A DNA stretch of 12,894 nt from Fibrobacter sp. UBA1313. Lineage in GTDB: Bacteria > Fibrobacterota > Fibrobacteria > Fibrobacterales > Fibrobacteraceae. Made by a program: the position numbers and the translations under genes. The notes under the pieces were generated by a model. That model saw only the letters and a program-made list of their open reading frames with translations, was not told the DNA's origin and searched no databases. Position 1 is the first letter of the stretch, and every line of letters starts with the position of its first letter. The stretch spans positions 1 to 12,894 of the forward strand of contig DBTP01000107.1 of the NCBI GenBank assembly GCA_002307115.1, given 5' to 3'. Shown here piece after piece: positions 7,334 through 12,894 of this stretch.

Positions 7334-7551
7334 ATCCTCTTCCCTTCGACCAACTTCAGCACGGTCGCAAAATCTCGCATCTTGGCCATTTCTTCGGGCT
7401 CAAAAGAAATGTCAAATTCTGTCTCGATTTCTACAATCAAGTTCAAGTGACGAATGGAATTCCATTTTTCACAATTTGCCTGTGACACAGCTTCATCAAT
7501 GGCTGTGGTTTCAAGAATGCGTTTGAATAGGTCGAGAAGTTTCGCTTTCAT
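7330..7551 (-). CDS. Acyl carrier protein, atypical WNS attachment motif
   Basis: This 73-residue protein has the four-helix acyl carrier pattern. The probable phosphopantetheine serine is Ser32 in KWNSIRHLNLIVEIETEF (start of helix II). It replaces the classical DSL with NSI but keeps the WxS-xxHLNLIVEIE shape seen in stand-alone carriers of secondary and glycan pathways. The following helix is acidic, and DISFEPEEMAKM fits the helix II-III linker. It heads the AT-rich glycosyltransferase block and overlaps the GT4 start by four bases, so it is made together with those enzymes. It could carry an acyl group destined for a sugar, or partner the FkbH/KASIII enzymes encoded 160 bp upstream. No strong Shine-Dalgarno site is visible. 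It is not the housekeeping AcpP, which has an intact DSLD motif. Confidence 0.8.
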   Translation of the reverse strand: MKAKLLDLFKRILETTAIDEAVSQANCEKWNSIRHLNLIVEIETEFDISFEPEEMAKMRDFATVLKLVEGKRI

Positions 7552-7570
7552 ATTCTGAATCTATTTCCAA

Positions 7571-7676
7571 AAATTGCATAAATATGGATAGTAAGTAAAA
7601 TATGTGAACATTTGTAAAAGTCATCGTTATTTTTGAGCAAATTTTTTTTGTAGTTAATTTATGAGTTATGCAATTT
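7571..7676. repeat. 11-bp inverted repeats bracketing an AT-rich spacer
   Basis: AAATTGCATAA (7571-7581) and TTATGCAATTT (7666-7676) are perfect inverted copies 84 bases apart. They bracket most of the 156-bp gap between the FkbH-like gene and the ACP gene, where the promoter of the AT-rich glycosyltransferase block should lie. Bacteroidota capsule loci use inverted repeats around promoters for phase variation, but with longer arms. No recombinase gene is nearby, and AT-rich sequence makes chance repeats likelier. I see no open frame or clear terminator here. Confidence 0.35.
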
Positions 7677-7707
7677 ACAGTTTGAATACTTTTGTTTCTT
7701 TTTTGTG

Positions 7708-9267
7708 CTAAAAGAGTTTAATCTTCTTTAACTCCATCTGATATTCTTTCCCGTTTGAAGTGTCCGAAACCACAGCGAATCCCGCCGATTCATAAAAGTC
7801 TTTGACCACTTCATTTCTGGTAGTGGGGCGGTACTCGGCGGTGACTGTTTGGATGTCGCTCTCTGGGAGTCGTTTCAGAACCTCTTGTAAAAACGTATGC
7901 TCAATCTTTTTCCCGAGGATGCGACAACTTAAAAATAGCGCATCAATGTGGGCGACTTTGGGCATGGGGAATGTGATAATTAGGGCTCCGGTCATGCCGC
8001 TATCACCGAATTTGTCCTGAACGCTGAGTGTGTAAATATGCGCCCCCTGTGCCAAAATATTTTGAAGATCCGTTTCGCTGTAGCGTTTGGTGGTGAGATT
8101 GAACTGGTTGGTCTTTTGGGCCATTTGGGTAACGCGGGGGAGGCTGAATGCATCGGCTTCCCGAATATCGGTGCGAATGTCCAAACTTTTGAGGTAATCT
8201 TCAAAGTTTGTGAATTGGGCTTGAGCGGCGTTGCGCTCCGCATTTGCTCGGTACTGGGCAGTTCGGGTGGTGTCTTCTCTCGTGCTACTGTAAGTGGCAA
8301 AGTAGCGGCGGGTGAGTTCCATAAAAAAAACGGGTAACAGGTAGGGCTGTGCTGGGAATTCCGGGACGGAAACTTCTGGGAGCATCTGTTTGATGAGTTC
8401 GCATTCGCTGGGGTTATCGTCCACAAAAACAAAACTGTCCAGTCCCAAATGGAGTTCTTGCGCAAGGGATTTGATATTTTCTGCTTTGTTCTCCCAGTTG
8501 ATGCGGTAAGCGGCAAAATGCTCTTGGCGCAAAGTCAAAAATGGATTTTTTTCTAGGACTTCTAAAACATCACTTTCATTGTTTTTGCTGCAAAGGGTAA
8601 GGATCACCCCTGTTTTGCTGAGTTCCAACAGTTGTTTCTGGAAAAGGCTAAAGGCGTTGCCGGGGTAGTCTCCGCCGATTTGAATGCCTTGCATACCGTC
8701 TTCGCCGATGATGCCTCCCCAAAGGGTGTTGTCTAAGTCAAGGACCAGACATTTTTTGCGCCGTCCCGCGAGGGCTTCCCCTTTTTGGGCAAACCATTCC
8801 TGGAAATCTTTCGCGAGTTTGGGGTTCACCTGCATGTTGGAGATAAAGTAATACTTCCAATCCAGAATTTCGCTTTGCTTGTAGCGGTTCGTAAATTCAC
8901 GAAAATCAACGATTTTGATATTTGTATGTGCCGTTGCAAACTCAATCATATTTTTGTTGAATTCGTTGCAGGCGATTTCAATGGCAGTATCACTATCCTG
9001 TACCTTAAAGGAAAACAGAGGAATCAGGGTAAAAATGAAAAAAGGAATCTCTTGTGGAATTTGTCTGTAAACGAGTTGGAATTTTGAAAAATAGGAATGC
9101 AGTTCTAAGGAGAGTTCTGCGCGGTTCGCTTGAATGGGTACCTGATAAAACCAAACGTAAGAATCTACGGCATAGGAGGGGAACGTAATATCATCGTAGC
9201 CCGAATAGCGAATGCCATTCATGCCTAAAATGCCTTCTAGTGTGGTGTTTCTAAAAACGTATTGCAT
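7708..9267 (-). CDS. FkbH-like HAD-IIIC protein (glyceryl-ACP-type synthase)
   Basis: This 519-residue protein has an FkbH layout. The N-terminus is a SGNH-like part; the HAD domain has the catalytic KCLVLDLDNTLWGG (nucleophile region DLDNT, residues 177-181); CSKNN carries the conserved cysteine (Cys226); FVDDNPSE is at about 281-288. A GNAT-like C-terminus has NQFNLTTKRY, DKFGDSGMTG and LSCRILGKKIE. Characterised relatives take glycerate from 1,3-bisphosphoglycerate and load it on an acyl carrier protein. I place the start at 9267: the frame reaches 9351, but that would overlap the KASIII gene by 77 bases. At 9267 a GAGGG overlapping the KASIII stop sits four bases upstream, and MQYVFRNTTLE matches the family's usual opening. 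All key residues appear intact. It is last in the GC-richer operon. Its cargo here is inferred, not seen. Confidence 0.9.
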   Translation of the reverse strand: MQYVFRNTTLEGILGMNGIRYSGYDDITFPSYAVDSYVWFYQVPIQANRAELSLELHSYFSKFQLVYRQIPQEIPFFIFTLIPLFSFKVQDSDTAIEIACNEFNKNMIEFATAHTNIKIVDFREFTNRYKQSEILDWKYYFISNMQVNPKLAKDFQEWFAQKGEALAGRRKKCLVLDLDNTLWGGIIGEDGMQGIQIGGDYPGNAFSLFQKQLLELSKTGVILTLCSKNNESDVLEVLEKNPFLTLRQEHFAAYRINWENKAENIKSLAQELHLGLDSFVFVDDNPSECELIKQMLPEVSVPEFPAQPYLLPVFFMELTRRYFATYSSTREDTTRTAQYRANAERNAAQAQFTNFEDYLKSLDIRTDIREADAFSLPRVTQMAQKTNQFNLTTKRYSETDLQNILAQGAHIYTLSVQDKFGDSGMTGALIITFPMPKVAHIDALFLSCRILGKKIEHTFLQEVLKRLPESDIQTVTAEYRPTTRNEVVKDFYESAGFAVVSDTSNGKEYQMELKKIKLF

Positions 9268-9271
9268 GGTG

Positions 9272-9276
9272 CCCTC
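9272..9276 (-). promoter_or_regulatory. Shine-Dalgarno GAGGG embedded in the KASIII stop
   Basis: Read on the minus strand, the KASIII stop TGA (9277-9275) runs straight into GGG, creating GAGGG four bases before the ATG at 9267. This decides the start of the FkbH-like gene and suggests tight translational coupling between the two enzymes. Confidence 0.6.
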
Positions 9277-10333
9277 AATACTCCAGGAGTTTGGATATTT
9301 TGCATTCACCAAGACTTGTGAAAACCGAACCCCAGGAAAGGCCTGCGCCAAAGCCTGTCATCATCACATGATCGCGTTTCGGGTAGCGCGCGGGGTCTTC
9401 CATTTCGGAGACGATTGTGAGCGGAATGGACGCGGAACTGGTGTTACCGAAGCGATCTAAGGAATACGGCGTTTTGGTGGTATCAAATTTCAAGTGCTTG
9501 GTAAAAAAGTCGGTCATGAATTTGTTCGCCTGGTGATACAAAAGAATGTCCATATCGTTCACCGTTTTACCGAGATGCTTGAGGAGCTTCTGAATATCGC
9601 TAGGGACGACGCGTATGCCAAAATTGAATACATCCATGCCATCCATTTTAAGCTGTTCCCCGTTGCGCTTGTTGCCTTCGGCGTCTGTGGTTTCCGTGAA
9701 GCCTTCGGGACTGCTCGGGTTTCGGTATCCACCAAAAGGCATGTTTAGAATTTCGGCGCGACTTCCATCGGAATTGAGGGAAAACGTGGTCTCTCCAAAA
9801 TCACCTTTTTCCACGAGGGTCGCCGAGCCTGCATCGCCAAATAAAGGGGCGGTCACTTTATCCTTTTGCGAAATCGTTTTGGACATGGTTTCGCCAGTAA
9901 GGAAGAGTACTTTTCGTACGCCTGGATTGGCAGCAAAGGCGAATGCGATGGAGAGCCCATACACATAGCCCGAACAGGCGAGATTTACATCAAATGAAAG
10001 CGTGCTGGAGGGAAGTCCCAGACGGTGGACAAGGCTGGGGGCTGTTGCGGGCTGGTGATAATCGGGCGTTTGGCTTAAAAAAATCAGGGCATCGATTGTT
10101 GAAATATCCATGTTGTTATCGGCGATTAGTTGCTGTGCGGCCTTAAAGCAAAGGTCAGAAGCGCAGACGTCTGCCTCGGCGTAACGTTTTTCGCGAATGC
10201 CGATGAGGTGGATTGTCTTTTCGAGTTCTTCGGCGGGGAGTAGCGCGGTGAGGCTCGAATTTGGGACAATATTTTTAGGTACGCAAGCGGCGACCGCGCG
10301 GATACCGATACCAGAGTAGTGGAGAATAGCCAT
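9275..10333 (-). CDS. KASIII / FabH-like 3-oxoacyl-ACP synthase III family enzyme
   Basis: This 352-residue thiolase-fold enzyme has the complete KASIII triad: Cys120 in NLACSGYVYGL, His267 in LLYHQANKF, and Asn297 in DRFGNTSSASIP. The GFGAGLSWGS segment near the end is typical. FabH starts fatty acid synthesis by condensing acetyl-CoA with malonyl-ACP. Homologues in accessory clusters condense or transfer other acyl groups, including ring formation on glyceryl-ACP in tetronate pathways. I place the start at 10333: MAILHYSGIGIRAVAACVPKN is the usual family beginning, AAGG lies eight bases upstream, and the ACP stop is ten bases away. A start at 10369 would overlap the ACP gene. Adjacent ACP and FkbH genes point to a dedicated carrier-bound pathway rather than housekeeping fatty acid synthesis. 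Confidence 0.9.
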   Translation of the reverse strand: MAILHYSGIGIRAVAACVPKNIVPNSSLTALLPAEELEKTIHLIGIREKRYAEADVCASDLCFKAAQQLIADNNMDISTIDALIFLSQTPDYHQPATAPSLVHRLGLPSSTLSFDVNLACSGYVYGLSIAFAFAANPGVRKVLFLTGETMSKTISQKDKVTAPLFGDAGSATLVEKGDFGETTFSLNSDGSRAEILNMPFGGYRNPSSPEGFTETTDAEGNKRNGEQLKMDGMDVFNFGIRVVPSDIQKLLKHLGKTVNDMDILLYHQANKFMTDFFTKHLKFDTTKTPYSLDRFGNTSSASIPLTIVSEMEDPARYPKRDHVMMTGFGAGLSWGSVFTSLGECKISKLLEY

Positions 10334-10343
10334 TTCCTGTACC

Positions 10344-10574
10344 TTATTTTCGTGATTGGATGATATCAAAAAGGGCGCGCAGGGTGGGCGTGTTGCGAAT
10401 GTCGTTACCCGTGAGAGTGATGCCGTATTGTTCTTCGATCATCGCCATTTCCAGGAGAGCCGTAAGAGAAGACCAGCCGGAGAGCTTGTGAAAATCGGTA
10501 TCGGCGGTAAATACGTCTGCATCGGGGTCCATGAACTGGTCTGCAAAATTCTGAATAAAAGTTTCTAGTTCCAT
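10344..10574 (-). CDS. Stand-alone acyl carrier protein, WSS attachment motif
   Basis: This 76-residue acidic protein follows the carrier fold: helix I (about 2-16), a loop with DTDFHKLSGWSSL, helix II starting TALLEMAMIEEQYG, then the TLTGNDIRNTPTL helix III region and a final helix. The predicted phosphopantetheine site is Ser36 in WSSL, with serine in place of the aspartate of the classical DSL. It precedes the KASIII gene by ten bases and follows the GNAT gene by 32, so it is the natural carrier for the KASIII and FkbH-like enzymes. A ring- or sugar-bound acyl product is possible. Apart from the altered D, nothing is missing. It differs clearly from the second carrier at 7330-7551, so the locus holds two distinct carriers. 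Confidence 0.85.
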   Translation of the reverse strand: MELETFIQNFADQFMDPDADVFTADTDFHKLSGWSSLTALLEMAMIEEQYGITLTGNDIRNTPTLRALFDIIQSRK

Positions 10575-10606
10575 ACGTTTACGGCTGCTTTTTTGCGGGT
10601 GTGCTT

Positions 10607-11143
10607 TTAAGATTTGGGGAGTCCGAGAAATCGGGCAATACGTTCGCGATGCTTAAAATAAATTTCTTTTGTGAGTCGATATTTTGGCTTCGGGCTGGAA
10701 TCTTCGGCGTTTTCTGCCACGTAGCCCAAGGCTACATTGAACTCCAGTGCCCGGGGATTGTCCTTCATGATGTGGGCGATCATTTCTTGAAGCTGGAGCG
10801 TTTCAAAGCAGAAATCGTTGAGTGCAAGCACCGCCCGGAATGGGACTTCGGAATTCAGATATTCGTCTGCGTAAATGAATAGTCCGCCTTCGCCGCTTTG
10901 GTGTTCCGCATCAATATCCCGAATATTGGCGAGCCCGATCTCTTTGCCTTCAAAAATGAGAATGAAGTAATAATTTTGCGGGTTGTTGATACGTTGAAAC
11001 CACGCTTTTTGCATTTCGACCGTGATGAGTTCACGAAATTCCATGTACCGAGAAATTTTCGGATCATTGCGCCAGTGGCGTACCAGCTCTATTTTGTCTT
11101 CGGTCAATCGACTCAAAGTAATGTCATATTTTGTCAATGTCAT
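10607..11143 (-). CDS. GNAT family N-acyltransferase (RimJ/PseH-like)
   Basis: This 178-residue GNAT protein shows the RimJ/RimL/PseH-type order. It begins with ITLSRLTEDKIELVRHWRNDPKISRYM (written here as a region, residues about 8-34). A central strand FILIFEGKEIGLANIRDID (about 60-78) follows, and then a region with EGGLFIY and GYV (motifs A and B) that would hold acetyl-CoA. No signal peptide or membrane helix is present. In surface-glycan loci, such enzymes N-acetylate or N-acylate amino sugars. PseH, for example, acts on a nucleotide-linked amino sugar. The ATG overlaps the stop of the polyprenyl glycosyltransferase gene by four bases (ATGA), which couples the two. Whether the acyl donor is acetyl-CoA or the neighbouring ACP is unknown. 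A protein-modifying role cannot be ruled out. Confidence 0.8.
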   Translation of the reverse strand: MTLTKYDITLSRLTEDKIELVRHWRNDPKISRYMEFRELITVEMQKAWFQRINNPQNYYFILIFEGKEIGLANIRDIDAEHQSGEGGLFIYADEYLNSEVPFRAVLALNDFCFETLQLQEMIAHIMKDNPRALEFNVALGYVAENAEDSSPKPKYRLTKEIYFKHRERIARFLGLPKS

Positions 11144-12090
11144 TCTTTGAAGTTGACCTTTTCCGCAATGACAAACAGCGGACGCCCTTTCACTTGTTCA
11201 AATATTTTGCCGATATAGAGCCCTACAATGCCGAGCATCGCAAGGAGAATGCCACCCACAAACCAGATGGAAAATACGGTGGTGGTAAATCCGGGGACAC
11301 TGATCATACCTGTGCAGTAAGCGAGAAGGTTGTAAAGTGCGAGCAGAAAAGCAATGAACGCCATGACAAAGCCCCATTCTATCGCGAGGTGCAAAGGTTT
11401 GTTGCTGTTGGCGATGGTCACATCGAAACTCAGCTTGATAAGTTTGTACAAAGAATAGGTGGTTTCACCCTCGAAACGCGCGGCATGGCGCACGGGGAGT
11501 GCGGTGGATTTGAACCCCAGATAACTGACAAGGGAGGGAAAGGAGCGGGCACGTTCCGGCATTTTGTTGAATTCGGCGATGACTTTGTGGTGATAAATGC
11601 CGAAGTTTGCAATGGTCTTATCGGTTTTGATGCCGCTGAAATAGTTGTACAGCACATGGAAAATAGCCGAAGATGCGCGCTTGAAAAGATTATCAATACG
11701 AAAGAGCCGTTGCGCAAAAACAATGTCGTAGCCTTCTTGTGCTTTGCGGTAAAGGTTCGGAATCTCATCCGGTCGATCCTGCAAGTCGCAGTCCATCACC
11801 ACATTCCATTCCCCTTGGGAAAGACTTAACCCTGCTGTAATGGCGTAGTGCTGCCCAAAATTGCGGCTCAGATTAATTCCCTTCACGCGGGGATCTTTGG
11901 CACATTCCGCGAGAATCGCCTCCCAGGAACCATCGGGTGAGGCATCGTTCACAAGGATGATCTCAAAATTTTCCGTGATGGGGGATACCGCGAGGCCAAT
12001 TTGGCGCACCAGTTCGGGAACAATGTTCTCTGCCCGGTACACGGGTGAGATAATGGAAAGTTGAATATTTTTGGGTTGCGTCTTGTTCAT
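11140..12090 (-). CDS. Polyprenyl-phosphate glycosyltransferase (DPM1/GtrB/ArnC-like GT2)
   Basis: This 316-residue GT2 enzyme has LSIISPVYR and ILVNDASPDGS (about 45-55) near the start, SRNFGQHYA, the metal site MDCDLQDRPDE (about 99-109), and RFEGETTYSLYK (about 205-216). Two hydrophobic C-terminal segments (about 239-259 and 270-294) anchor it in the membrane. This layout matches enzymes that move a sugar from a nucleotide to undecaprenyl phosphate, making a lipid donor for periplasmic modification of glycans. I place the start at 12090, where AGGA (12097-12100) lies six bases upstream and MNKTQPKN leads into the first strand. The frame extends to 12162, but that would overlap the Fic gene. 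It follows Fic by 19 bases and overlaps the GNAT by four. The sugar is unknown. Confidence 0.9.
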   Translation of the reverse strand: MNKTQPKNIQLSIISPVYRAENIVPELVRQIGLAVSPITENFEIILVNDASPDGSWEAILAECAKDPRVKGINLSRNFGQHYAITAGLSLSQGEWNVVMDCDLQDRPDEIPNLYRKAQEGYDIVFAQRLFRIDNLFKRASSAIFHVLYNYFSGIKTDKTIANFGIYHHKVIAEFNKMPERARSFPSLVSYLGFKSTALPVRHAARFEGETTYSLYKLIKLSFDVTIANSNKPLHLAIEWGFVMAFIAFLLALYNLLAYCTGMISVPGFTTTVFSIWFVGGILLAMLGIVGLYIGKIFEQVKGRPLFVIAEKVNFKE

Positions 12091-12109
12091 GAAGCATCCT
12101 ATGGAAAAA

Positions 12110-12894
12110 TTATGCCCCCAGCAACTGAAACAGGGGAATGTTGATGTAGTAATTGCCGACACCCAGTTTCTCTTTTTTCAGTAGTCCGTCTTTTGCAAGC
12201 GTGTTCAGGTAGTGGGCGGCGGTGATGCGCGAGACCCCGAGATCTTTCACGATGAATTCAATTTTGGTGTAGGGGTGCCGGAAAAGGTTATTCAGCAGAT
12301 CCTGTGAATAGAATTTGTAGTGATCACGAATTCTGGTCTTGTATTCCTGCATGAGATTTTTCATCTGGTTGATAAGCACGATGGTTTCCCGGGCGGTTTC
12401 CTCCGCGCCTTTAATCAGGAAGAGGAGCCATTCCTCCCACTGGTTCGTTTCCCGCACAGACTGGAGCAGTCGGTAGTATTTATCCTTGTTCTGGATGATG
12501 TAGCGGCTCAGATAGAGAATGGGCAGGTCCTGGAGGCCTTGGATTACGAGGTAGAGAATATTCACGATGCGGCCTGTCCGTCCGTTACCGTCATAAAACG
12601 GGTGGATGCTTTCGAATTGGAAATGGATTACCGCCATCTTGACGAGGGGATCCCAGTTGCTGATGGTGGTATCATTAATGAAACGTTCTAGGTTATCCAT
12701 CAGACGGCGTATTTCCTCCGGATCCTGCGGCGGCATATAGACGATTTCTCCGGTGTTCGCATTTTTGAGACTCGTGCCAGGCAGTTTCCGAAATCCGGCA
12801 TTGTTTTTTTCAAGAGCTTCCTGAATTTCCAGAATGATTGCATTGGTGAAAAGCTTTTTTTGCAAGATGCGCGAGTGACCGAGTTTCAGGGCGG
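12110..12894 (-). CDS. Fic family protein with C-terminal winged helix (partial, 5' end outside)
   Basis: About 261 residues are visible, and the frame is open to the window edge, so the N-terminal ~110 residues are missing; family members run to about 370. The active-site motif HPFYDGNGRTGR is complete. Fic enzymes usually transfer AMP from ATP to a hydroxyl of a target protein. Upstream, GFRKLPGTSLKNANTGEIVY is the conserved flap region. The end (about 205-261 of the visible part) reads as a winged helix, HPYTKIEFIVKDLGVSRITA, as in SoFic-like proteins. The inhibitory (S/T)xxxE(G/N) helix would be in the missing N-terminus and cannot be checked. A TTG at 12865 is the only start-like codon inside the window, but codons before it also fit the family, so it is not the real start. 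Downstream, the GT2 gene follows 19 bp later. Confidence 0.92.
   Translation of the reverse strand, partial: ALKLGHSRILQKKLFTNAIILEIQEALEKNNAGFRKLPGTSLKNANTGEIVYMPPQDPEEIRRLMDNLERFINDTTISNWDPLVKMAVIHFQFESIHPFYDGNGRTGRIVNILYLVIQGLQDLPILYLSRYIIQNKDKYYRLLQSVRETNQWEEWLLFLIKGAEETARETIVLINQMKNLMQEYKTRIRDHYKFYSQDLLNNLFRHPYTKIEFIVKDLGVSRITAAHYLNTLAKDGLLKKEKLGVGNYYINIPLFQLLGA

Noticed and set aside
7992..8516. 174-residue minus-strand frame inside the FkbH-like gene
   Set aside because: It is a shadow of the real frame, with low-complexity Ser/Pro/Thr composition and no recognisable motifs.
9268..9351. Longer start for the FkbH-like gene at 9351
   Set aside because: It would overlap the KASIII gene by 77 bases. 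The ATG at 9267 has its own GAGGG, and the family's usual N-terminus begins there.
11131..11829. 232-residue plus-strand frame opposite the polyprenyl glycosyltransferase
   Set aside because: It is an antisense shadow of a well-supported gene, and its composition looks random.
12091..12162. Longer start for the polyprenyl glycosyltransferase at 12162
   Set aside because: It would overlap the Fic gene, and the added residues do not look like the family. The ATG at 12090 has AGGA at proper spacing.
1..12894. CRISPR array, tRNA, rRNA, or transposase gene
   Set aside because: I saw no evenly spaced direct repeats, cloverleaf, rRNA signature, or DDE/tyrosine recombinase motif in any frame.

Overview
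The window looks like the accessory chromosome of a Gram-negative bacterium that builds a complex surface polysaccharide. Fibrobacterota is the best guess, with Bacteroidota as the alternative. The basis is a surface-protein tail with an MBG-type beta domain and a type IX secretion-like sorting end at 2110-2634, combined with recognisable Shine-Dalgarno sites (for example AAAGGAG at 741-747), which typical Bacteroidota mostly lack. This is an inference from style; no taxonomic marker gene is present.

Left part (1-2800). A small two-helix membrane protein of unknown role (108-323) is followed by a compact structured spacer. Next comes a two-gene operon encoding an emfourin-like protease inhibitor (449-757) and a protealysin-type M4 metalloprotease (754-1815), with overlapping stop and start codons. 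A weak bidirectional terminator-like structure follows, then an isolated 12-bp inverted-repeat element flanked by a short direct repeat, then the orphaned 3' end of a secreted surface protein on the minus strand.

Middle part (2793-7551). This is an AT-rich glycan cassette. On the plus strand are a polysaccharide pyruvyltransferase and, directly after it, the first ~70 codons of a Wzx-type flippase broken by two frameshifts and truncated. Converging on it from the minus strand is a tightly packed block: acyl carrier protein, GT4 glycosyltransferase, and two tandem GT2 glycosyltransferases.

Right part (7708-12894). This is a GC-richer minus-strand operon, read from right to left: a Fic protein (cut by the window edge), a polyprenyl-phosphate glycosyltransferase with two membrane helices, a GNAT acetyltransferase, a second small acyl carrier protein, a KASIII-type thiolase-fold enzyme, and an FkbH-like HAD protein. 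The gaps are 19, -4, 32, 10 and 7 bp, so this reads as one transcription unit. FkbH plus stand-alone ACP plus KASIII is the trio known to make and use glyceryl-ACP in tetronate pathways. Here it sits in a glycan locus, so it may supply an unusual acyl or glyceryl decoration for a sugar. That proposal is the most interesting one in the window.

The two minus-strand blocks are separated by an AT-rich 156-bp spacer bracketed by 11-bp perfect inverted repeats, which could be an invertible promoter or simply chance. Several coding starts have been moved downstream of the longest possible ORF where spacing and Shine-Dalgarno sites favour it.
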